From NCBI RefSeq assembly GCF_023101085.1, contig NZ_CP064703.1, positions 1,612,001 through 1,676,000 on the forward strand: a DNA stretch of 64,000 nucleotides. The letters run 5' to 3'. This DNA comes from Bradyrhizobium sp. 170 (GTDB lineage: Bacteria > Pseudomonadota > Alphaproteobacteria > Rhizobiales > Xanthobacteraceae). Positions 1-8,172 of this stretch are shown here, one piece after another. The position numbers and the translations under genes are program-made. Under the pieces are notes generated by a model that was given only the letters and a program-made list of their open reading frames with translations, was not told the origin of the DNA and searched no databases. Positions within the stretch are counted from its first letter, which is position 1, and each line of letters starts with the position of its first letter.

Positions 1-26
1 AGCTATACAACACCTGGAGGGTGAGC

Positions 27-302
27 ATGGATGAGGCCACTATTCTCCCTTATATGAGCCGATCACTGGTGCTTTTCATGACCTGGGTTCTGCCGCCGCT
101 CATTGCAGCGGCGGTCGCCGAAACCGTCATCGGCATCATCCAGGCGGCAACGCAGATCCAGGATCAGACATTGCCACTGACTGTGAAGCTTTTGGTCATT
201 GTTGGGATTATAGGTTTGTTTGCTCCGGTGCTGAGCGCCCCGCTCATCGAACAAGCTAAGCAGATCTTCACTGATTTTCCCGCGCTCACGACGGGCTACT
301 AG
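27..302 (+). CDS. rhcS: T3SS export apparatus protein RhcS (SctS/FliQ family)
   Basis: A small inner-membrane protein of the T3SS export gate, 91 residues, with two hydrophobic helices (about residues 16-40 and 50-72) as in SctS/FliQ proteins. The frame opens at a GTG at 21, but a GGAGG lies at 16-20, touching that GTG and six bases before the ATG at 27, so ATG 27 is the better start. It is followed after 12 bases by rhcT and then rhcU, the conserved S-T-U order. With SctR and SctT it forms the helical export pore. The upstream part of the operon is outside the window. Confidence 0.93.
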   Translation: MDEATILPYMSRSLVLFMTWVLPPLIAAAVAETVIGIIQAATQIQDQTLPLTVKLLVIVGIIGLFAPVLSAPLIEQAKQIFTDFPALTTGY

Positions 303-314
303 CAGCCGCCCGTC

Positions 315-1136
315 ATGTATGATCTGTCAACCACCAACACGCAAAGTCTGATCCAGGCAACCATCGAACTCGTCGTTGCTGCCGGCCTTGGTGCGGCCCG
401 CCCCGTGGGCATTATGCTGGTGCTTCCGGTATTTACGCGTCCGCAGATCGGCGGCCTGATCCGCGGTTGCCTGGCCGTTGCACTCGAACTACCATACTTG
501 GCGCACATCGCCGATGGCCTGAAGGAGCTAGATCCGGACACCCGTCTGCTCAAGATCCCGCTACTCGGTCTTAAGGAGACGTGTGTCGGCCTGCTGATCG
601 GCGCCCTGCTCAGTATTCCCCTCTGGAGTCTTCAGGCCGTCGGCGAGTTCATCGACGCGCAACGGGGCATCAGCAGCGTAGTCACTCCCGCCGATCCCGC
701 GACACGCAGTCAGGCTTCGGCGACGGGACTGCTTATCGGTACCACCGCGATCACGATCTTCGTCGTAACGGGGGGGCTGCAAACCATGATCAGCGGGCTT
801 TACGGCAGCTATCTGGTTTGGCCGGCTTATCAGCTTGGACCCACGCTGAGCATGCAAGGGACACTGGAGTTGTGGGGCGTGCTCGACAGCATCATACGTA
901 CCGCCGTCCTGGTCTCTGGACCTGTGGTAGCGTTCCTCTTGCTGGCCGACATATCCGCGCTCCTGCTCGGTCGCTTTGCGCCGCAATTCAACCCGCGGGA
1001 CCTATCTTTGACGATCAAGAATATAGGCTTTGCGATCGTCATGGTCACTTATACGATCTATCTCATCGAATACATGCAATCGGAAATCATGCAGTCGAGC
1101 CGAGAGCTGGAGAGGCTTGAAAGGAAACTGAAGTGA
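315..1136 (+). CDS. rhcT: T3SS export apparatus protein RhcT (SctT/FliR family)
   Basis: A polytopic inner-membrane protein of 273 residues, the usual length for SctT/FliR. Several long hydrophobic segments are visible, including about residues 15-45, 90-110, 140-165 and 205-230. The family-typical stretch around [16 protein letters not shown], near residues 215-235, is present. It is part of the export gate with RhcR and RhcS. Its last codons overlap the first codons of rhcU by four bases (ATGA type), indicating translational coupling. No lesion is seen. Confidence 0.93.
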   Translation: MYDLSTTNTQSLIQATIELVVAAGLGAARPVGIMLVLPVFTRPQIGGLIRGCLAVALELPYLAHIADGLKELDPDTRLLKIPLLGLKETCVGLLIGALLSIPLWSLQAVGEFIDAQRGISSVVTPADPATRSQASATGLLIGTTAITIFVVTGGLQTMISGLYGSYLVWPAYQLGPTLSMQGTLELWGVLDSIIRTAVLVSGPVVAFLLLADISALLLGRFAPQFNPRDLSLTIKNIGFAIVMVTYTIYLIEYMQSEIMQSSRELERLERKLK

Positions 1137-2170
1137 GCGACACGAGCGAAGAGAAAACGCTCGCCCCCACTGAAAAGAAGCTAAGCGATTCGCGCAAGAA
1201 AGGCGTGGTTCCGCATAGCACGGATCTAGTCAGAGCCCTCAGCGCTTGCGCCGGTCTCGGCTATCTCTGGTTAGAAGCGAGTTCCATCTACGACAAATGT
1301 CGTGAAGCGCTCATGCTGACTGACAAGCTGCTTGATAAGCCGTTCAATATTGCGGTCGATCTTGCGCTCGGCGTCTTGCCCGAAGTTGCACTGAGAATTG
1401 TTGGCCCGCTTCTTGGGAGTATGGTCACCTGCGCAATTCTGACGACGGTCCTGGCCAATGGTGGATTAGTGTTCTCCTCGGAGCCGATGACGCCGAAATT
1501 CGAGAACATTGATCCCATCAACGGACTGAAGCGCATCGCCTCTTTGCGTTCCCTCATCGAGCTTGGCAAGACCTTGTTCAAGGTCTTCTGCCTCGGCGCG
1601 ATCTTTCTCCTCGTCGTTGTCGGCGCGTGGAAGACACTGGTCTATCTGCCGGTTTGCGGCACGGGCTGCTTCGAGTTCGTGTTCATTCAAGTGAAACTGT
1701 TGATCGGGATTGCAAGTGGTGCATTTCTGATCGGCGGATTGGTCGATCTCCTCGTCCAGCGCTGGTTGTTTTTGCGCGGCATGCGCATGACTAAGAGCGA
1801 TATGAAGCGCGAGGACAAGGAGCAGCAAGGCAGTCCGGAGGTGAAACGCGAACACCGACGCCTTCGGCGGGAGCAGGCGAGCGAGTCTCCACTCGGCGTG
1901 CGTCGCGCGACATTGATCTTGACTGGGCGCGAGCTGCTGGTCGGGGTACGCTACATCCGTGGCGAAACGGGCGTCCCGGTCCTGGTTTGCCGCGGCGATG
2001 GGGAGGCGGCTTCACGGCTCCTTGATGAAGCGAGGCGCCTTCGTCTCAGTATCGTCGATGATCACGTCCTGGTCCGTGAGCTAATCCGCAACACTAGCCT
2101 TGGCAATTCCATTCCTGTCCAGCATTTCGAGGCTGTCGCAAAAGCACTCTTTGCGGCCGGCCAAGTCTAG
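1133..2170 (+). CDS. rhcU: T3SS export switch protein RhcU (SctU/FlhB family) without NPTH motif
   Basis: A 345-residue SctU/FlhB protein: an N-terminal basic stretch, four membrane segments, then a charged cytoplasmic domain from about residue 210 ([19 protein letters not shown]). In this family the cytoplasmic domain normally cleaves itself at an Asn-Pro-Thr-His motif just before a conserved Arg-Tyr. Here the aligned four residues, 264-267, are T-G-R-E, while the following V-R-Y (272-274) is kept. Known family biology says NPTH cleavage supports the substrate-specificity switch, so this protein should be uncleaved or switch differently. It is the last gene of the rhcS-T-U run; the next gene converges on it 43 bases downstream. 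Confidence 0.92.
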   Translation: MSDTSEEKTLAPTEKKLSDSRKKGVVPHSTDLVRALSACAGLGYLWLEASSIYDKCREALMLTDKLLDKPFNIAVDLALGVLPEVALRIVGPLLGSMVTCAILTTVLANGGLVFSSEPMTPKFENIDPINGLKRIASLRSLIELGKTLFKVFCLGAIFLLVVVGAWKTLVYLPVCGTGCFEFVFIQVKLLIGIASGAFLIGGLVDLLVQRWLFLRGMRMTKSDMKREDKEQQGSPEVKREHRRLRREQASESPLGVRRATLILTGRELLVGVRYIRGETGVPVLVCRGDGEAASRLLDEARRLRLSIVDDHVLVRELIRNTSLGNSIPVQHFEAVAKALFAAGQV

Positions 2171-2213
2171 TTCGTGTTGTGAATGAGGTCGCATCGAATG
2201 ACTGATGTTCTCG

Positions 2214-2876
2214 CTATCGAGACGGCTGCACGGTCTGGGTGCCGACAGACGTGGGATCTGATGGCGGCTTGTTGTTAGCTATACCCAAGTTGCTGTTATT
2301 GCCGGTCGCGAAGGCTTTGTATGTGGCAACGGGAATGGCCGCACGATTGCCATCACTCGGCACAACGGCCTGATTGTCAATCAAGTCGCGCGGATCGTTG
2401 ACCATGCCGGCCAAGTTGTTGCGGATCGAGCAGCCAAGCGTCGGATCGAAAGAATTGTCGTTCACTGAAGGGCCGACGATCGCAATCGACGGACAAACGG
2501 GAGGGCGCGCCTCGTACGTAATCGCCTCGATTCGGGCGGCAGAGCCATCACGCCTATCGATGAATGGACCGTACAGGCGGATGTTGAGAGCGTCGACGCC
2601 CACTGCGCGGGCCTCAGCTGCTATCTGCGCCCCGAGCCGACGTGAGCCGACGATATCAAGATGGAGCGCGTCATACCGACCGCGACTGGTACTCGCTATG
2701 AAATAACGCAGACGCTGCCGTTCGGGCCCTCCAAGGGTCTGTAACAGTAAGACGTTCTTCTCCTGTTCAACCAGGATCGCTTGCGCGGTCGGCTCGAGGT
2801 AAGTCGGCGCGGTGCTAGCGCAGCCACCTAGACTGGCCGTCAGACCGATGAGGGGGCGCACGAATCGTAATCTCAT
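2214..2876 (-). CDS. CpaD-like outer-membrane lipoprotein next to the T3SS secretin
   Basis: A 220-residue protein with a lipoprotein signal peptide (lipobox L-G-G-C, lipid-attachment Cys19). The C-terminal half carries CpaD-type features: PPVCPSIAIVGPS, then DPTLGCSIRNNLAGMVNDP near residues 145-165. CpaD proteins assist tight-adherence pilus assembly. Here the gene starts ten bases after the end of a CpaC-type secretin gene and is third in a ttsI-secretin-lipoprotein run, so an inferred role is pilotin or accessory for the T3SS secretin. A GAGGA ribosome site precedes ATG 2876. I recall an equivalent small gene beside rhcC2 in other rhizobial T3SS clusters. Confidence 0.75.
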   Translation of the reverse strand: MRLRFVRPLIGLTASLGGCASTAPTYLEPTAQAILVEQEKNVLLLQTLGGPERQRLRYFIASTSRGRYDALHLDIVGSRRLGAQIAAEARAVGVDALNIRLYGPFIDRRDGSAARIEAITYEARPPVCPSIAIVGPSVNDNSFDPTLGCSIRNNLAGMVNDPRDLIDNQAVVPSDGNRAAIPVATYKAFATGNNSNLGIANNKPPSDPTSVGTQTVQPSR

Positions 2877-2886
2877 TGGTCGATCC

Positions 2887-4371
2887 TCATTCGATGATGT
2901 GGCCGGTGCCCCTTGTCGCGCCTGGTACGCTTATCGGGGGAGCACTGCGAACAGGCGAGCGGGTTGCCAATGTGTTCGTCAGACTGCGCGCGAGGTCTGA
3001 GGGCGGAGCGATGCGGTCGGTGGGCGCACTCAATTGCTTCGAGTTCGATCTTGGCCGCACGACGTAAGGCGTGACGATGATCACGAGTTCCGTCTCCTCC
3101 TGTTGAAATGACGATGAGCGAAATAGCGCACCAAGAATCGGAACGTCGCCGAGCCAGGGGAAAGTCGTGATCTCTGTGCTGAAGTTGCGCCGGATAAGCC
3201 CACCAATTGCAAAGCTCTGGCCGCTGGCGAGCTCGACGACCGTGTTCGCACGCCGGGTGGAGAGAGCCGGCACGGAGATGCCGTTGATGTTGACAGCACC
3301 TTGTGACGATAGTTCGCTGACTTCAGGCTTCACGCGGATATTGATCTGATTGTTACTGAGAACGGTCGGCACAAACTCCAGGCTGATGCCGAAGTGACGG
3401 AACTCGACAGAGACCTGCCGATTGTCCTGCAACACCGGAATGGGAAATTCGCCGCCGGCGAGGAAGCTGGCGGATTCGCCTGACATTGCGGTGAGGTTCG
3501 GTTCAGCAAGTACGGAAGCGAGCCGCTCGTGAGCCAGTGCATCGAGCATAGCGCTGACGTTCACATGGCCAGTGTTGACTCCCATCTTCGCCGTACCGCC
3601 GCCCTGCGCCGCGCCGTATCCACCACCACTGCCACTGACCAAGCCGAGAGTGAAAGGGCCAGCTTGACCGGAAGCGGAGAGGTTGACGCCGAGCTCCTTC
3701 ATGGCGCTCCGGGAGACCTCCGCCACCCGCACGCTCAGATTCACCTGCAATGACCCAGCCACCTGAATCTTGTTGACGACGAGCGCACCAGACCCAAGAA
3801 ACTGCTCGGTCACTTTCATCGCTATGTCGACGATCTCCGCATTGGGCGCCGTACCGCTAAGGATGGCCCCGCGCGGGGTGTAGCTTACCTGGATGGGATA
3901 GTCGCCGACCTGGGCTTTCAGCGTGGCGCGCAGATCCTCGATCGGCTGTGTGACGACAACACGCAGTTCAGCGAGAGCCTCCCCGCCCTCGTTCAGTGCG
4001 AACAAGCTGGTCCGCCCAGATTTTTTGCCGAAAACGAAGATGGTCTTGTTCGAAGGTGCCTGATAGTCCGCGACCGTAGGATCTGCGATAAAGATGCTCG
4101 CAGCTGGCGCTGGCAGATGAATCGTCTTACCCAGCGAAGAGGAAAGGGTCAGCGTTCCGCTAATGCCGTCGGCAGCCATACGCTGCGGCCCACCTCCATC
4201 ATCCCGCTTGATCTGAGCTACGGCAGCAGCCGGGAATAGCAGGACGACCACGCACAAAAGCTGCGAAAGACAAGGAAGAAAGGTGGACGAAAGGCCGTTG
4301 GCGGCGATCGATCCTCGAGTGACGCCGGCATGCTTGTCAAGAATGATGCTCAAGATGGTCTTTTCTTTCAA
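2887..4371 (-). CDS. rhcC2: T3SS outer-membrane secretin RhcC2 (CpaC-like)
   Basis: A 494-residue secretin that forms the outer-membrane ring. Visible parts: a signal-peptide-like hydrophobic stretch (about residues 30-52, ending AAAVAQ); a pilus-formation N-terminal domain (about 70-145, with ADPTVADYQAPSNKTIFVFG); a BON-like segment; and a secretin domain from about 210 to 445 with LAEPNLTAMSGESASFLAGG and the closing FPWLGDVPILGALF motif. The architecture is that of CpaC-type pilus secretins rather than enteric SctC. In rhizobia the T3SS secretin is split into RhcC1 and RhcC2; RhcC1 is not seen in this window. The likely start is TTG at 4371, ten bases after the ttsI stop, as no ATG lies before the signal peptide. 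Confidence 0.85.
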   Translation of the reverse strand: MKEKTILSIILDKHAGVTRGSIAANGLSSTFLPCLSQLLCVVVLLFPAAAVAQIKRDDGGGPQRMAADGISGTLTLSSSLGKTIHLPAPAASIFIADPTVADYQAPSNKTIFVFGKKSGRTSLFALNEGGEALAELRVVVTQPIEDLRATLKAQVGDYPIQVSYTPRGAILSGTAPNAEIVDIAMKVTEQFLGSGALVVNKIQVAGSLQVNLSVRVAEVSRSAMKELGVNLSASGQAGPFTLGLVSGSGGGYGAAQGGGTAKMGVNTGHVNVSAMLDALAHERLASVLAEPNLTAMSGESASFLAGGEFPIPVLQDNRQVSVEFRHFGISLEFVPTVLSNNQINIRVKPEVSELSSQGAVNINGISVPALSTRRANTVVELASGQSFAIGGLIRRNFSTEITTFPWLGDVPILGALFRSSSFQQEETELVIIVTPYVVRPRSNSKQLSAPTDRIAPPSDLARSLTNTLATRSPVRSAPPISVPGATRGTGHIIE

Positions 4372-4381
4372 GTTCGATTGA

Positions 4382-5071
4382 CTACGCGGTCGATGCCGCG
4401 CATTTCAATTCAAGGACGTAGCCGATCCCGCGCGCGGTTTTGATCCGTAGCGTCGCATCGGACTGACTCAAATGACCGCGCAAACGATAGATTCCGACCT
4501 CAAGCGCATTGGTGGAGACCTCGTCGTCAAATGCATAGAGGCTATCCTGCAATGACGCGCGAGCCACGGTGCGGCCGGCGCGGCTGAGCAGATGTTCGAG
4601 AATGCACACCTCGCGGCGGGCAATCTTCAGCGGTCGACCATTGACCGACGCTTGCCGACCGATCGAATCGAATCGTAGATTGCCAAAGGTAACGATGGGG
4701 GCCGTCATTTGCGTTGATCGGCGCAGAGTAGCGCGCATCCGTGCGATGAGTTCATCAGTAGATACGGGCTTGGGCAGGAAGTCGTCCGCACCGCCATTAA
4801 ATAGCGCTATCCGCCTACCGAGCTCGTTGAAGTTACTCATCATCACGGCAGGCATCGAATGTCCGTCACGTCTCAACTGCTTCAGCCAATCCAAGCCGTC
4901 TCCATCCGGTAGAACCAACTCGAGCAAGAGAATGTCATAGCTGGCGCAACAAAAAGCGGCGGCCGCCTCGTCCAGGGTGCACGCTACGTCAACGGCAAAA
5001 CCGCAATCGGAGAGCGCATCTTGTACAACGCGCGCTGGGTCCGTCTCATGATCAACGAGTAGCGTTCGCAT
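4382..5071 (-). CDS. ttsI: T3SS transcriptional activator TtsI (OmpR-type response regulator)
   Basis: A 229-residue regulator: receiver domain (about 1-115) and OmpR-type winged-helix DNA-binding domain (about 130-225, with ARREVCILEHLLSRAGRTV and the closing RGIGYVLE). The position of the phosphorylated Asp is Glu51 (ILLLELVLPDGDG), which matches the known rhizobial TtsI, active without phosphorylation. TtsI binds tts boxes and switches on secretion and effector genes; several tts boxes lie in this window. The frame can be extended 11 codons upstream, but ATG 5071 is chosen because a GGAGG lies seven bases before it. It heads the ttsI-rhcC2-lipoprotein run and has a nod box about 350 bases upstream. 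Confidence 0.9.
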   Translation of the reverse strand: MRTLLVDHETDPARVVQDALSDCGFAVDVACTLDEAAAAFCCASYDILLLELVLPDGDGLDWLKQLRRDGHSMPAVMMSNFNELGRRIALFNGGADDFLPKPVSTDELIARMRATLRRSTQMTAPIVTFGNLRFDSIGRQASVNGRPLKIARREVCILEHLLSRAGRTVARASLQDSLYAFDDEVSTNALEVGIYRLRGHLSQSDATLRIKTARGIGYVLELKCAASTA

Positions 5072-5424
5072 TCCACGACCTCCTATCAAGTCACGCCAAG
5101 ACACCCACCACGTCAGGTTCGAGCATGCGCGGAATTGAACAGTCCGGCCTCCGCGTAAGCGTTGGAATCCGGAATAGACGAAGAGCAGCGGTGCTGGCGA
5201 CTCGCATACTGGATCGGGATTCCATGGTAAGCTCGACTGGCGTTGTTCACTGTCTTACGTGGCGCGCATGCATCTTGGTGACGTCGAAGGTGCTCTTGCC
5301 ACCGGGACATGGGCGGCAATCAATCAAATGCATCGATAGGCGGGCACCACCCCGCTCAGCGCCGGAACAATCCCGGTAGTTGTCGCCGACATCCTGAGGT
5401 CGAGATGATTGCCGAGAACACATT
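5072..5424. other. ttsI leader region, no gene
   Basis: The stretch between the nod box and the ttsI start holds only short frames without recognisable similarity. It probably is the untranslated leader of the nod-box transcript. No terminator or second promoter was recognised. Confidence 0.5.
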
Positions 5425-5471
5425 GATTGGTGAAATCCATGGTTTGGATCGATGCATTCACATGGCGGATC
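5425..5471 (-). promoter_or_regulatory. nod box (NodD binding site) upstream of ttsI
   Basis: Read on the minus strand, the site ends with ATCCAAACCATGGATTTC followed by ACCAATC, close to the nod-box 3' core consensus ATCNAAACAATCRATTTTACCAATC. Its outer half, GATCCGCCATGTGAATG, fits the YATCCAYNNYRYRGATG half with a few mismatches, at the right distance. It points toward ttsI, whose start is about 350 bases away. This fits the known flavonoid-NodD-TtsI cascade of rhizobia. Confidence 0.8.
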
Positions 5472-6587
5472 AGTGACAATGCCGTTCCATGGTCTGGATC
5501 TAAATCTCCTCATCACGATCGATGCTCCCGATGGCGAGCGCAGCCGCACGGCCGCGGGTTTGATGGAGGAGCAGCGATGATAGGCGATTTGCATCGCGGC
5601 CCTCAATTTGCAAAGCCTCACACGCCGGCAGACGTTCCGTGCTTGAGCAACGAACTCCTCATTCGGCCTGGAAGGTGAGCCTCCTTCGTGCTCCGATCAC
5701 CGGAGCGACAGTGATGGCCAAGCGCGGCTACGCTCAGCTGGAGAACGCCATAACGAGGCCGTCCTGCCGCGCCTTCCTTTTTCTAACTTTTATAAAATCA
5801 CCGAGACGCTGTGGAATGAACTGCTCAACGGCCGCACAATCCAAAGACGGGGGTGACATGAAGTTGGCTGCACCCGGCAAAACCGTGCCTACAATCCGAT
5901 CGCGGCGTCCATGATCAAGTACTCATCGCAGCTTTTCCGACAGTAAACCTACCATGTTGCGTGATGCACGACGCTTTCCCTACCCGGCAGCACATGAAGT
6001 GTGAAATCAATTCTTTGGATGGATTGCATTCGCATCCTGGATAGTGACAACACGTCTGAGGTCTGTGTCTCAGTCTCCTAGTCGCACCTGATGCTCTGAT
6101 GACCGAACGCAATCTGTCGCTGGCAGCTCTGGTGGGGCGAGCGATAATTTTGGTGATTTGCATGGCGGCGTCGTCCTGCAAGGCTCACATTGGGCGCCGA
6201 CTCTTCTGGACTAGCAAAACCCAGGTTATGGTCACTCGCCCAGCAATGTCGGTTCTGCTCCATCCGGACGTGGGAAAAAATGTTGTTGTGATCGACATTC
6301 TACGTCTGATCAGAATGGTGCATCATCTCGGAATCGGTGGGCGACTTGCTCCGGAATTCGCATGGTGCATGACCGCGCGTCAGCAAGTTGTTCCGTCTGA
6401 GCCGAAGCGCCCCGATCCTAGAGAGCTTGACGGCCAATAAGTCTTCCGCAGAGTGCTTGGCAGTCGCATCGGAGTGCGGACAGATGCTTTGGTCAGGTTG
6501 TGGTCAGCTAGGTTGTGTATCCTCCTCGGCAAAGCTTGTCGCGGCACGAGCTCAATCGCGTGCATCTTGCCGATCGGGAGCGATCTG
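5472..6587. other. Low-coding stretch between nod box and nopP relic
   Basis: No frame in this stretch resembles a known protein. The longest (6099-6440, plus strand) has no convincing ribosome site or domain. At 5489-5502 a near copy of the nod-box core (rc GATCCAGACCATGG versus GATCCAAACCATGG) suggests a duplicated or decayed second box. Weak GTCAGC-containing matches to a tts box near 6375 and 6498 may be remains of the promoter of the nopP-like relic. Confidence 0.4.
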
Positions 6588-7386
6588 ATGTATGGCAGAA
6601 TCGGTGGCTCCGTTTTGCGGAAGCGGTTGCCGGCCTGGAGCGAGGTGGGTCGTTGTCGGCGGGCGCGACGCCATACTTCCTGCGTTCCAATCCGCCCATT
6701 ATCAAGATCGTCGACTGAGAATCTTTCATGCGCAAAGTGAAGAGATTCTTGTCCAGTGAAATCATGCACATCGCCAGTAACCCGCAGGAGTACTCGGATT
6801 TTGTTCGGAGAAAGCCGAGCGGGCTGCAACTGTCGGTGGGTGGAGGCTATTCCAGTACTTACGATGATCCGGGTAAGCACGCGCGATTTTTCAGATATCA
6901 GGTTGGGTGACGAAACTATAGGGCTTTTAGGAGCCGGAGGCTCGGTCAGGATCAGGGGGAGACCATTTTCGCCAACAGTTCGGGCGTAACGATATCACGT
7001 CCGTGGTAGATCTACGCGTTACTTATCCGCTCGCCGAGAACGCGGGCGATATCCTGCTGGAGCATGAACTGCGAATGGACGGCGATCATCCGTTGGTCTT
7101 ATCACGTCCTGGCGTAGGAGGTATGGAACCCCGTCTAGCGGAAATGGATTTTGTTCACGTGGGTCGCAATAACTGGGTGCTTGATCCTCAACAGCATCCC
7201 AAAGTGTGGACGAAGAACGAGAACGACCAGTGGCACCGAGTAGTCAGGCCTACAAAGTATCTTTCCAAAGTCGAGGATAGCGATAGTCAAGAGAGCTGCG
7301 AGACGGATTCGTGTGACGATGATCCCTCGTATTACCTGGAGCGCGCTGTTCGAAGATTGGCTGGGGGACAAGACGATTCGGAATGA
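6588..7386 (+). pseudogene. Broken nopP-like effector gene (paralogue of nopP at 25.9-26.7 kb)
   Basis: Pieces in three frames match, in order, the intact nopP at 25897-26730. MYGRIGG at 6588 matches MYGRVNN. PYFLRSNPPIIKIVD, ending at a TGA at 6716-6718, matches YSLVRKPPVVEID. HIASNPQEYSDFV matches RIANNPHEYSEFV. RYQVG, then after a frame change DETIGLL, matches SYQLGNVSVGL. Finally VVDLRVTYPLAENAGDILLE (from 7003) matches IVDFQVAHPLVANAGDILLE, running to LSKVEDSD and an acidic tail ending at 7386. At least three frame changes plus an in-frame stop make it a pseudogene. The last 127 codons are still open and could be read separately, but have no convincing start signal. Confidence 0.75.
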
Positions 7387-7479
7387 TGAGAGCGGGCTGG
7401 GGCGGACTGGTATTTCGCTATTGCAGGGGCCGGTTCAGAAGTGAACTTGAAGGAAGCGCTCGCGCCGGATCGTGCTCCT

Positions 7480-8005
7480 CGCGCGTGACATATGCCCGGT
7501 TTCGAACGTCAAGTTTGACTTCCTCGGCTACTGCTTCGGGCCGCGACGGGCAAAGAACTCACAAAACGCCTCGGTGTTTTGCAGTTTTCTGCCTCGGCTC
7601 AGCGCTTCGGCGCTGAAGTTTATGCGGGCGGCAATCCGGGATTTGAACCTCCGAAAACGGACCCATGTGTCAATGGCTGACATCGCTCGGCAGCTCAATC
7701 CCCTCCTGCGGGGGGATTGTGTATTACGGTCGATTCAGGCCGGCGCCTCTGGGTCAATCCTTCGATACGTCAATCAGACAATCGAGGCTTGGATGGTGCG
7801 GAAGTTCAAACGCTTTATGGGGTCGCAAGGCCAAGACCGGCCGCGTTCTCGAACGACTATCTCGCGAACGTCCCGGGTTGTTCGCGCAATGGAAGATCGG
7901 CATACGCGGCTCGTTCGCCTGATGGGAGCCTAGTGACGCGAGAGTCTCACGCTGGGATCCTTGAGAGGCCGGCGGTGAGATTCCGCCGGCCTACTCGCCA
8001 AAGCC
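7480..8005 (+). mobile_element. 3' remnant of a group II intron (maturase C-terminus plus domain V)
   Basis: From about 7505 to 7720 one frame gives the end of a group II intron reverse transcriptase/maturase: FDFLGYCFGPRRAKNS, ALKFMRAAIRDLNLRKRTH and DIARQLNPLLRG. The match then moves to the frame of 7665-7922, which reads YYGRFRPAP and ends SRERPGLFAQWKIGIRGSFA, so a frameshift is present near 7720. Directly downstream, 7925-8005 looks like intron domains V/VI: GAGCCTAGTGACGCGAGAGT, a complementary strand, a short hairpin (GCCGGCGG/CCGCCGGC) and a terminal CCTACTCG. The 5' two thirds of the intron are missing, so it cannot be mobile on its own. Confidence 0.75.
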
Positions 8006-8100
8006 GTCTGCCCGGATCTGTGAGGGCAAAGCAAATGGCCGAGCTACTCGACCACGATCCACGGCGATGTGGGTTTCCTGTGCAACCGGAAAAACGCCCT

Positions 8101-8132
8101 TCGTCAGCTACTCGTCAGCCAGCCTGTCTATC
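8101..8132 (+). promoter_or_regulatory. tts box before the 801-residue effector
   Basis: The stretch starts TCGTCAGC and ends CTGTCTATC. Aligned without gaps to the box before nopP (reverse of 26766-26798) about 24 of 32 positions agree, including GTCAGC, CAGC and CTGTCTATC. It lies 40 bases before ATG 8173, within the 36-63 base range seen for the other tts boxes here. Confidence 0.75.
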
Positions 8133-8172
8133 CAGACAGGCTGCGCATTCTCGACTTGATTGGAGATGGAAT

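Noticed and set aside
6375..6520. tts box for the nopP relic
   Set aside because: Only GTCAGC is shared with the real boxes at two places; too weak to call.
7717..8172. Upstream extension of the 801-residue effector frame
   Set aside because: It runs through the group II intron tail and the tts box; the promoter position requires a start at 8173.
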